Of a DNA stretch of 64,000 bases, positions 51,881-59,164 are shown in pieces. Source of the DNA: Streptomyces sp. MspMP-M5 (GTDB lineage Bacteria; Actinomycetota; Actinomycetes; Streptomycetales; Streptomycetaceae); NCBI RefSeq assembly GCF_000373585.1, contig NZ_KB891897.1, forward strand, positions 1 through 64,000, read 5' to 3'. A program made the translations under genes and the position numbers. The notes under the pieces were generated by a model. That model was not told the DNA's origin and made no database searches. It worked only from the letters and a program-made list of their open reading frames with translations. The first letter of the stretch is position 1. Each line of letters starts with the position of its first letter.

Positions 51881-53221
51881 ATGTCCGCGCCCGTCAGCGA
51901 GCCCCGGCCCGGGGGCCTGTCCCGAATCCGGCGGGCCGCCGTGGAGAGCGTCTCCGGTCTGCCCCGGCAGTTCTGGTGGCTGTGGACCAGCACGCTGGTC
52001 AACCGGCTGGGGTCGTTCGTCGCCACGTTCCTGGCCCTCTATCTCACCGTCGAGCGCGGCTACTCCGCCTCGTACGCGGGCCTGGTCGGCGCGCTGTACG
52101 GGCTGGGCGGGGTGATCTCCTCGGTGGGCGCGGGGGTGCTCACCGACCGGCTCGGGCGGCGGCCGACGATGCTGATCGCGCAGCTGTCCACGGCGGCGTT
52201 CGTGGCGCTGCTGGGGTTCATGACCGATCCGGTGGCGATCGCCGTGGTGGCCGGTCTGGTCGGCATGGCGACGAACGCCTCGCGGCCGGCCGTGCAGGCG
52301 ATGATGGCGGACATCGTCGCGCCCGAGGACCGCGTGCGCGCCTTCTCCCTGAACTACTGGGCGATCAACCTCGGCTTCGCCTTCTCCTCCACCGCCGCCG
52401 GCCTCATCGCCGAACACGGCTATCTGGCCCTCTTCCTGGGCGAGTCGGCGCTCGTGCTGGCCTGCGCGCTGGTGGTGTTCTGCAAGCTGCCGGAGTCCCG
52501 TCCGGAGGCGGGCGGGGCGGCGGACGCGCCGGCGGAGGCGGCCGGCGCCGCGCGGATCTCGATGCTGACCGTGCTGCGCGACGGCCGCTTCATGACCGTC
52601 GTCGGGCTCAACCTCCTGCTGGCGCTGCTGTTCCAGCAGGCGTACGTCTCGATGCCGGTGTCGATGGGGCGAGCCGGCTTCTCCAGCGCCGACTTCGGGG
52701 TGGTCATCGCGGCCAACGGCGTGCTGATCGTGCTGCTGCAGATCCCGGTCACCCGCTTCATCGAGCACCGCAGCCCGGCCGTGCTGCTGGTCGGTTCGGC
52801 GCTGCTGGCCGGCTACGGCTTCGGGATGACGGCGCTGGCCGGCTCGGTCGCCATGCACGTGGTCGCGGTCGCCGTCTGGACCCTCGGCGAGATCATCAAC
52901 TCGCCCACGCAGATGGGCCTGGTGGTCCGTCTGTCGCCGCTGCACGGCCGCGGCCGCTACCAGGGGATGTACTCGCTGTCCTGGTCCGTCGCCTCGCTGG
53001 CCGCCCCGCTGCTGGGCGGCACGGTCATCGACCACTACGGCGCCGACGCCCTGTGGGCCGGCTGCGCGGTGGTCGGCACGGTGGCCGCGGCGGGCTACGG
53101 GCTGCTGCTGCGGAGGCTGCCCGGGCGGGCCCGCACCGAGGAGACCGCGGGCGCCGGGACCGAGCGGGCCGACGTGCCGTCGTCGACGACGCCACCGACG
53201 ACGCCGACGACATCGGCGTGA
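51881..53221 (+). CDS. MFS transporter
   Basis: 446 residues with 12 membrane segments, ATG preceded by AGGGGGAA. MFS signatures: GAGVLTDRLGRRPTML between helices 2 and 3, and the PAVQAMMADIVAPEDR loop. The central cytoplasmic loop (about 200-230) is Ala/Glu-rich. It resembles the MDR-type drug-efflux group (YdeE/MFS_1), but no substrate can be read. The tail is Thr/Pro repeats. It converges, 4 bases apart, on the YbjN gene. Confidence 0.9.
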   Translation: MSAPVSEPRPGGLSRIRRAAVESVSGLPRQFWWLWTSTLVNRLGSFVATFLALYLTVERGYSASYAGLVGALYGLGGVISSVGAGVLTDRLGRRPTMLIAQLSTAAFVALLGFMTDPVAIAVVAGLVGMATNASRPAVQAMMADIVAPEDRVRAFSLNYWAINLGFAFSSTAAGLIAEHGYLALFLGESALVLACALVVFCKLPESRPEAGGAADAPAEAAGAARISMLTVLRDGRFMTVVGLNLLLALLFQQAYVSMPVSMGRAGFSSADFGVVIAANGVLIVLLQIPVTRFIEHRSPAVLLVGSALLAGYGFGMTALAGSVAMHVVAVAVWTLGEIINSPTQMGLVVRLSPLHGRGRYQGMYSLSWSVASLAAPLLGGTVIDHYGADALWAGCAVVGTVAAAGYGLLLRRLPGRARTEETAGAGTERADVPSSTTPPTTPTTSA

Positions 53222-53225
53222 GGCG

Positions 53226-53771
53226 TCAGTCCTCGGGGCGGTGCTCCGCGTCGTGCCGTGTCAGTCGTTCGAAGGCGGCCAGGTTGCGGGTGGATTCGCC
53301 GCGGGCGACGCGCCAGGCGTACTCCTTGCGGATCGCCGAGGCGAAGCCCATCTCCAGGAGGGTGTTGAAGCTGCCATCGGCGTTCTCCAGGACGGTGCCG
53401 AGGATCCGGTCCAGCTCGGCGGGGGTGACGGCGGCCAGCGGGAGCCGGCCGACGAGGTAGATGTCGCCGAGCTTGTCGAGCGCGTAACCGACGCCGTAGA
53501 GGCGGGTGTTGCGTTCGAGGAGCCAGCGGTGGACGGCCTCGTGGTTCTCGTCCGGGCGGCGGACGACGAAGGCGTTGATGGAGAGCGAGTGGCGGCCGAC
53601 GACCAGCGAGCAGGTGGTGGAGAGCTTGCGGGTGCCGGGCAGCTTGACGACGTAGGTGCCCGCGGCCGGCGACTCCCAGTCGAGGTCCGCGTCCTTGAGG
53701 GTGCGCTCGATGACCGCACCGGCGTCCGCCGCCTGCCGCTCGCCCCCGGAGGGCCGCCGTTCCTCAGCCAT
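53226..53771 (-). CDS. YbjN-domain protein
   Basis: 181 residues. A YbjN/type III secretion chaperone-like fold: TLKDADLDWESPAAGTYVVKLPG, LVVGRHSLSINAFVVRRPDENHE, and FNTLLEMGFASAIRKEYAWR. Cytosolic. YbjN proteins are thought to affect stress response and motility; in actinobacteria this copy is always next to mshA but its role is unknown. The ATG at 53771 lies inside the end of mshA (8-base overlap), and TACGAT is placed 6 bases upstream, so it may have its own leaderless promoter inside mshA as well as read-through. Confidence 0.88.
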   Translation of the reverse strand: MAEERRPSGGERQAADAGAVIERTLKDADLDWESPAAGTYVVKLPGTRKLSTTCSLVVGRHSLSINAFVVRRPDENHEAVHRWLLERNTRLYGVGYALDKLGDIYLVGRLPLAAVTPAELDRILGTVLENADGSFNTLLEMGFASAIRKEYAWRVARGESTRNLAAFERLTRHDAEHRPED

Positions 53772-55197
53772 GCAGCGATCGTAGGTGACGGCGGCGCTCC
53801 TGCATCGCGGCGGTGTAGACGTCGGCGGTCGCGGCGGCGGCGGTGTCCCAGCCGAAGGACTGGGCGTGCCGGGCCGCGGCGCCGCCCATCCGGGCCGCCA
53901 GCGACGGGTCGTCGAGGAAGCGGCGCAGCGCCCGGGCGTAGTCGGCCGGGTCGTGGCCGGCGACCAGGAAGCCGCTGACGCCGTCCCGCACGGCCACCGG
54001 CAGGCCGCCGACCGCGGCCGCGACGACCGGGGTGCCGCACGCCTGGGCCTCGATCGCGACCAGCCCGAACGACTCGCTGTACGAGGGCATGACCAGCACG
54101 GACGCGGCGCGGTACCAGTCGGCGAGCTGCTCCTGGCCGACCGGCGGATGGAACCGCACCAGATCGGCGATGCCCAGCCGGGCGGCCAGCTTCTGCAGGC
54201 CCTCCGGCTTGGCCAGACCACTGCCGCTGGGGCCGCCGACCACCGGGACCACCAGCCGGGAGCGCAGCGACGGGTCCGCGTCGACCAGCGCGGCGGCGGC
54301 GCGCAGCAGGACGTCGGGGGCCTTCAGCGGCTGTATGCGGCCTGCGAAGAGCGGTATGACCGCGTCCTGGGGCAGGCCGAGGCGGGACCGGGCGGCGGCC
54401 CGGCTGGCCGCGACGTCGTCCCCGGCGGCCCCGAGGGCCCCCGCGGCGCCGTCCGCCAGCGGCCGGAAGCGGTCCAGATTGACGCCGGGGTGGACCACCG
54501 CGACCTTGCCGGGGTCGGCGTCGTAGTGCCGGACCAGCTCGTCGGCCTCCTCGGCGGTGTTGGCTATCAGGCGGTCGGCGGCCTCGACGATCTGGGTCTC
54601 GCCGATGACCCGGGCGGCCGGCTCGGGGGTGTCGCCGGCGGCCAGCGCGGCGTTCTTCACCTTGGCCATGGTGTGCATGGCGTGCACGAGGGGGACCCGC
54701 CAGCGCTCCGCGGCCAGCCAGCCGACGTGGCCGGAGAGCCAGTAGTGGGAGTGGACGAGGTCGTAGTAGCCGGGGCGGTGGCCCGCCCATGCCTGCATCA
54801 CGCCGTGGGTGAAGGCGCACAGCTGGGCCGGGAGTTCCTCCTTGGCCAGCCCCTCGTACGGGCCCGCGGCGACGTGCCGGACCAGGACGCCGGGGGCCAG
54901 CTCGACGCTGGGCGGCAGCGCGGCGGTGGTGGCCCGGGTGAAGATCTCCACCTCGGTGCCGAGTGCGGCGAGCTTGCGGGCCAGCTCGACGATGTAGACG
55001 TTCATCCCGCCGGCGTCGCCGGTGCCGGGCTGGTGCAGCGGGGAGGTGTGCACGCTGAGCATCGCCACCCGGCGGGGGCGGCGGGCCCCTCCGGGCAGGC
55101 GCAGCCGCGCCGGGCCCGCGAACTGGCCGCCCGTGCGCTTGGACAGCGCCGGCGGTCCCCCGTGCCGGCTGCGGAGCCTGGGCACATATTGGCTCAC
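53764..55197 (-). CDS. mshA: D-inositol-3-phosphate glycosyltransferase MshA
   Basis: First step of mycothiol synthesis: joins GlcNAc from UDP-GlcNAc to inositol 3-phosphate. 477 residues, GTG with AGGAGGT 9 bases upstream. GT-B fold, family GT4: VAMLSVHTSPLHQPGTGDAGGMNVY (begins about residue 44), the donor site with MPSYSESFGLVAIEAQACGTPVV (E-x7-E), and FAGRIQPLKAPDVLL. The N-terminal 40 basic residues are an extension. mshD lies 8 kb away in this window; mshB and mshC are not here. Confidence 0.95.
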   Translation of the reverse strand: MSQYVPRLRSRHGGPPALSKRTGGQFAGPARLRLPGGARRPRRVAMLSVHTSPLHQPGTGDAGGMNVYIVELARKLAALGTEVEIFTRATTAALPPSVELAPGVLVRHVAAGPYEGLAKEELPAQLCAFTHGVMQAWAGHRPGYYDLVHSHYWLSGHVGWLAAERWRVPLVHAMHTMAKVKNAALAAGDTPEPAARVIGETQIVEAADRLIANTAEEADELVRHYDADPGKVAVVHPGVNLDRFRPLADGAAGALGAAGDDVAASRAAARSRLGLPQDAVIPLFAGRIQPLKAPDVLLRAAAALVDADPSLRSRLVVPVVGGPSGSGLAKPEGLQKLAARLGIADLVRFHPPVGQEQLADWYRAASVLVMPSYSESFGLVAIEAQACGTPVVAAAVGGLPVAVRDGVSGFLVAGHDPADYARALRRFLDDPSLAARMGGAAARHAQSFGWDTAAAATADVYTAAMQERRRHLRSLHG

Positions 55198-55392
55198 TGC
55201 GAGCTACCTCCTAGGCGGGCGGGCGGTGCGCCTCCGGTCCCCTGCAACAACCGCGGACCGGCATCCCTTCCCGTTCGGCCCGCCGCCTTCGAACTTTCTT
55301 CGTACTTTGCCAAAGCGTGATCCCGGGACGGAGAGCGGCCCTGGTCAGGGCACCGGGACGGCCCTTCCGCCGCGACCCCATACCCTCGATGC

Positions 55393-56241
55393 ATGGCCCG
55401 CCGCTCCCCCGTTTCCGCCTCCCGCACCGCCGCGCCGCCGTCCCGGCCGGTCGGAAACGCCACCCGCGGCACCACCAACCCCAACCGGCTGCGCCGCATG
55501 GACCGCTGGATCGCCGCAGAGCACGCCGCGGAGCTGCGCCGCACCCCCGACCCGGTCGCCGTCGACCTCGGCTACGGCGCCGCCCCGTGGACCGCGGTGG
55601 AGCTGCTCGGGCGGCTGCGCACGGTGCGGCCGGACGCCCGGGTCGTCGGCGTCGAGATCGATCCGGCCCGGGTCGCCGCCGCCCTGCCGTACGCCGGCGC
55701 CGGGCTGGACTTCGTCCACGGCGGCTTCGAGGTGCCGCTGCCCGGCGGGCCCGGCCGCGCCCCGGTCCTCATCCGGGCCGCGAACGTGCTGCGCCAGTAC
55801 GACGAGGACGAGGTCGCCGCCGTCTGGGCGCGGCTGTGTGCCCGGCTGGCGCCGGGCGGGCTGCTGGTCGAGGGCACCTGCGACGAGATCGGGCGGCGCC
55901 ACGTCTGGGTCGCGCTGGGCCCCGAGGGCCCTCGCACGGTCACCTTCGCGGCCCGGCTCAGCTCCCTCGACACCCCGTCCGACCTGGCCGAACGGCTTCC
56001 CAAGGCGCTGATCCACCGCAATGTGCCGGGCGAGCCGGTGCATGCCTTCCTGCGCGACTTCGACCGCGCCTGGGCCGGCGCCGCGCCGCTCGGCGCGCTG
56101 GGCGCCCGGCAGCGGTGGCGCGCCGCCGTCGCCGCCCTCGCGGCAGACTGGCCGCTGGCCGGGGACCCGCGCCGGCGCCGCCAGGGCGAGGTCACGGTGC
56201 GGTGGGAGGCACTGGCCCCGCGCGGCGGCGCGACGATCTGA
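55393..56241 (+). CDS. SAM-dependent methyltransferase, class I
   Basis: 282 residues from the ATG at 55393. TACCCT (55381-55386) lies 6 bases upstream, so leaderless. The Rossmann motif I is VDLGYGAAPWTAVELLGRL, motif post-I VVGVEIDPARV, and motif IV LIRAANVLRQY. The N-terminal 30 residues are basic and Ser/Arg-rich. The substrate is unknown. It is divergent from mshA and converges on the XRE gene. Confidence 0.82.
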   Translation: MARRSPVSASRTAAPPSRPVGNATRGTTNPNRLRRMDRWIAAEHAAELRRTPDPVAVDLGYGAAPWTAVELLGRLRTVRPDARVVGVEIDPARVAAALPYAGAGLDFVHGGFEVPLPGGPGRAPVLIRAANVLRQYDEDEVAAVWARLCARLAPGGLLVEGTCDEIGRRHVWVALGPEGPRTVTFAARLSSLDTPSDLAERLPKALIHRNVPGEPVHAFLRDFDRAWAGAAPLGALGARQRWRAAVAALAADWPLAGDPRRRRQGEVTVRWEALAPRGGATI

Positions 56242-56317
56242 GCCCGCTGCCGTACGGCCGTACGGCGGGCAGGACTTCACGGACGGGCGGGACGGGCCGG
56301 ACGCGCCGAACGCGCCC

Positions 56318-57196
56318 CTAGGACGCGCTGCCCGCCGGGACCGGTGTGGCGGCCGGCAGGGCGCGCAGCCGGGCCTCGGAGGGCGAGCCGGGCGGCGCGG
56401 TGTACGTCATCAGCACCTGGTCCGGGTCGGCGGCCAGCCGGAAGCTCTCGAAGGTGACGGTCAGCTCCCCGGCCTCCGGGTGCCGGATCCGCTTGGTGCC
56501 GCGCAGCCACTCGTACACCCCCTGCGCCGCCCACATCCGGCGGAACTCCGGGCTGCGGTCGAGGAGTTCGCCCACCACCTCGCAGATCCGCGGGTCGTCC
56601 GGGTGCCGGCCGCTGTCGGCGCGCAGATTGCCGACGACCTCCTCGGCCTTCCGCTCCCAGTCCGGGTACAGCTCGCGCGCCGCCGGTTCGAGGAAGACCA
56701 GCAGGGCGGTGTTCCGCCGCTCCGGCGCCAGCGCGCCGAGGTCGAAGGAGAGCCGGCCGCCGGCGTCGTTCCAGGCCAGGATGTCCAGGCCGCGGCCGAG
56801 CACCACGGCGGCGACGGACGGGTCCATGGCCGCCATCAGCTGCCGGACCTCCGGCCGCACGGTCTGCGCCGGCATCGGCCGGCAGCCGCCGGGGCCCACG
56901 GCGGTCCGGCGGCGCGGCACCGCGACGTTCCGCAGATACGTCAGCTCGCCGTCCGACAGCCGCAGGGCCCGCGCGATGGCGTCCAGGACGGAGTCGGAGA
57001 CCGCGGGCGCCCGGCCCTGCTCGATCCGGGTGTAGTAGTCCACGCTGACGCCGGCGAGCCGGGCGACCTCCTCGCGCCGCAGCCCGCGCACCCGGCGGCG
57101 GCCGAAGCCGTCGGGCAGGCCGACCTCGGCCGGGTCGAGCGCGGCGCGGCGCGCCTTGAGGAAGGCACTGATCTCGATTTCCCCGTGGAGCATCAC
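56318..57196 (-). CDS. XRE-family regulator with an MmyB-like ligand-binding domain
   Basis: 292 residues. The helix-turn-helix (about 35-65) has RGLRREEVARLAGVSVDYYTRIEQGRAP, and the C-terminal 200 residues form the MmyB-like PAS/lipocalin-type domain with AWNDAGGRL, FLEPAARELYPDWE and WLRGTKRIRHPEAGELTVTFE, typical of actinobacterial repressors of neighbouring oxidoreductases. The neighbour it might regulate is not evident; the methyltransferase is convergent. Confidence 0.9.
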   Translation of the reverse strand: MMLHGEIEISAFLKARRAALDPAEVGLPDGFGRRRVRGLRREEVARLAGVSVDYYTRIEQGRAPAVSDSVLDAIARALRLSDGELTYLRNVAVPRRRTAVGPGGCRPMPAQTVRPEVRQLMAAMDPSVAAVVLGRGLDILAWNDAGGRLSFDLGALAPERRNTALLVFLEPAARELYPDWERKAEEVVGNLRADSGRHPDDPRICEVVGELLDRSPEFRRMWAAQGVYEWLRGTKRIRHPEAGELTVTFESFRLAADPDQVLMTYTAPPGSPSEARLRALPAATPVPAGSAS

Positions 57197-57241
57197 TCCA
57201 GTATGCGCCGGTCGGCGGAGGGCAGGATTCCGCGCGGCCGC

Positions 57242-57754
57242 TCAGCCGTCCCCGCCCGGCGTCCGGCCGGTCGCGTGCAGCGCGCCGAGCAGCGCCGTCA
57301 CCAGGTCCCGGTCGCGCTCCTGGGTGAGCAGGGCGCGGGCCGCGGCCGGCGGCAGCCACAGGACGCGGTCCACCTCCTTGTTGGGGATGAACCCGCCGCC
57401 GGTGGCCTCGGCCGCCCAGTAGCGGACCTCCTTGGGGCGGCCGCCGACCTCGTAGCGGACGGTGGGGAGTTCCGGGCCCGGCTCGCAGGTGGTGCCGGTC
57501 TCCTCCAGCACCTCGCGCAGCGCGCCCCGGCGTGGGTCCTCCCGCGGCTTCAGCTTGCCCTTGGGGTGCGACCAGTCGTCCCACTTCGGCCGGTGCACCA
57601 GGGCCAGCTCGATGCCGTCGCCGCGGCGCGCCGGGCGCCACAGTACGCAGCCCGCCGCCCGGATCGGTCCGGTCGCCGGCGTCCGGCCGGCGACCGCTGC
57701 GCCGTCCTTGCGGCCGTCCCCGCCGGTGTCCTTGCCGCCCGTCGTCCTGCCCAT
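57242..57754 (-). CDS. NUDIX hydrolase (MutT type)
   Basis: 170 residues, ATG with AGGGGGAA upstream. NUDIX box GKLKPREDPRRGALREVLEETG (about 65-87, in order G-x5-E-x7-REVxEExG), starting WRPARRGDGIELALVHRPKWDDWSHPKG. The mycobacterial MutT1 relatives carry an extra phosphatase domain; this one does not. It lies 81 bases after the CHAD gene, downstream of ppk; such enzymes often hydrolyse 8-oxo-dGTP or diadenosine polyphosphates, which would fit a polyphosphate operon. Confidence 0.9.
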   Translation of the reverse strand: MGRTTGGKDTGGDGRKDGAAVAGRTPATGPIRAAGCVLWRPARRGDGIELALVHRPKWDDWSHPKGKLKPREDPRRGALREVLEETGTTCEPGPELPTVRYEVGGRPKEVRYWAAEATGGGFIPNKEVDRVLWLPPAAARALLTQERDRDLVTALLGALHATGRTPGGDG

Positions 57755-57835
57755 CGTTCCCCCTGCTCTCCCGTCTCCCTCGCCTCTCCCGCTTCTCCCT
57801 CGGCTCCCTCGTTCATCCGTGGAGCGCTCGCTCGG

Positions 57836-59164
57836 TCATCCGGAGCGCTCGGCCGACGGGCCCGGCAGCCACACCCGTCCGAAGGCGTAGCGGGCCGCCT
57901 CGACCTCGTGCCGCTGGTCGGCGTGGAGCACGCCCAGCGCGTACGCGGTGGCCGGCGCGATCCGGGGCGTACGGGCCGCGGCGGCGGCAGCGGCGGCGGC
58001 CTCGGCGGCGTCGCGGTGCTGCGCGAGGGCCCGCCCGGACGCGGTCAGCCGGGGGTCGAGCGCGTCCGGGGCGACCACCTCCTGGCCGTAGTGGCTCAGC
58101 CGGATCAGCTGCCGGACCTGGTGCCAGGGCACGTCCTGGTGCGGGTCCGCGGCGAGCGCGGCGGCGTTGTACGGGTGGCCGGCGCGGGCCAGCGGCAGGG
58201 TGGCGACCGCCTCGGCGAGCCGGCGGTGCGCCTGCTCGGCGAGCGGCGGCAGCGCGTCCGCGGCGGACAGCTCGGCGGCCCGGCGGGCCAGCGGCGCCTC
58301 GGAGGCCAGCACCGCGACCGCGTCCGCGACGGCGTGGAAGCGGGACGAGCCGAGCGCCTGGAGCGCGGCGGAGTGGGCGCGCGTCCGGGCGAGGGTGAGC
58401 TGCCGGTCGAGCAGCGCGCCGGCCCGCGCCGCGCCGACGGCCAGCGCGCTCTCCTCGTCCGGCTCGGCGGCGGTGGCCGCCGCCGTGGCGGTGGCGGCCG
58501 GGCGGGCGTCCCGGGCGCTGCGGCCGCCGCCCCGGGCGCCCCGGCCGCCCCGCTCCGCCGGCCGTTCGCTCCGCTCGCCCCGCCCGGTCAGCCGCTGCAG
58601 CGCCGCCATCAGCCGGTCGCGGCGCGCCGCGCACGCCTGCTCACGGGCCAGCGTGCCGCTCAACCAGCCCAGTTCGGTGCGGAGTTGATCGGCCCAGACC
58701 TCTTCGGTCAGCGGCCGGAAGGTGTAGAGCGTGGCGCTGATCCGGCGGGCGGCGCGGCGCAGCTGCCGGGCCGCCTCGCCCGCGCCCGCCGCGTCCGGCC
58801 CCGCCTCCCGGTGGAGCCGCAGACTGCGCAGGAAGTCCGTGGAGTGCCGGTGCAGATACCCGGCCAGCACCTCTTCGGCCGTCCGCCCGGCGAGCCCGGG
58901 CCCGGCACCGCCGCCCCCGTACGCCGCCCCGTCGGCGGCCTCCCCGCTCCGCGCCCCGTACGGACCCCCGTCCGTCCCGTGCAGCGCCTCCCCGTAGACC
59001 CCGTCCCCGTACACACCGTCCCCCGGCCCGTCCACCACTGCGGCGCAGGCCCCCGGCGCGCGGCCGGGCTCGTATCCGATTGCGCTTCCGATTCCGCTTC
59101 CCGTGCCGGTGCTGAGGAGACCGGGCCGCGGTCCCCCGGCCGGCCGGTCATGTCGCTGGGCCAC
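57836..59164 (-). CDS. CHAD-domain protein, polyphosphate-binding
   Basis: 442 residues. The CHAD domain (about 90-320) is an all-helical bundle with conserved basic residues: YLHRHSTDFLRSLRLHREAG, ARQLRRAARRISATLYTFRPL, and ARTRAHSAALQALGSSRFH. CHAD proteins bind inorganic polyphosphate. The first 80 residues are Gly/Tyr/Asp-rich (DGVYGDGVYGEALHG) and probably disordered; an Ala/Glu tail follows. The GTG start at 59164 overlaps the ppk end by 17 bases, which fits translation coupled to ppk. Confidence 0.9.
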   Translation of the reverse strand: MAQRHDRPAGGPRPGLLSTGTGSGIGSAIGYEPGRAPGACAAVVDGPGDGVYGDGVYGEALHGTDGGPYGARSGEAADGAAYGGGGAGPGLAGRTAEEVLAGYLHRHSTDFLRSLRLHREAGPDAAGAGEAARQLRRAARRISATLYTFRPLTEEVWADQLRTELGWLSGTLAREQACAARRDRLMAALQRLTGRGERSERPAERGGRGARGGGRSARDARPAATATAAATAAEPDEESALAVGAARAGALLDRQLTLARTRAHSAALQALGSSRFHAVADAVAVLASEAPLARRAAELSAADALPPLAEQAHRRLAEAVATLPLARAGHPYNAAALAADPHQDVPWHQVRQLIRLSHYGQEVVAPDALDPRLTASGRALAQHRDAAEAAAAAAAAARTPRIAPATAYALGVLHADQRHEVEAARYAFGRVWLPGPSAERSG

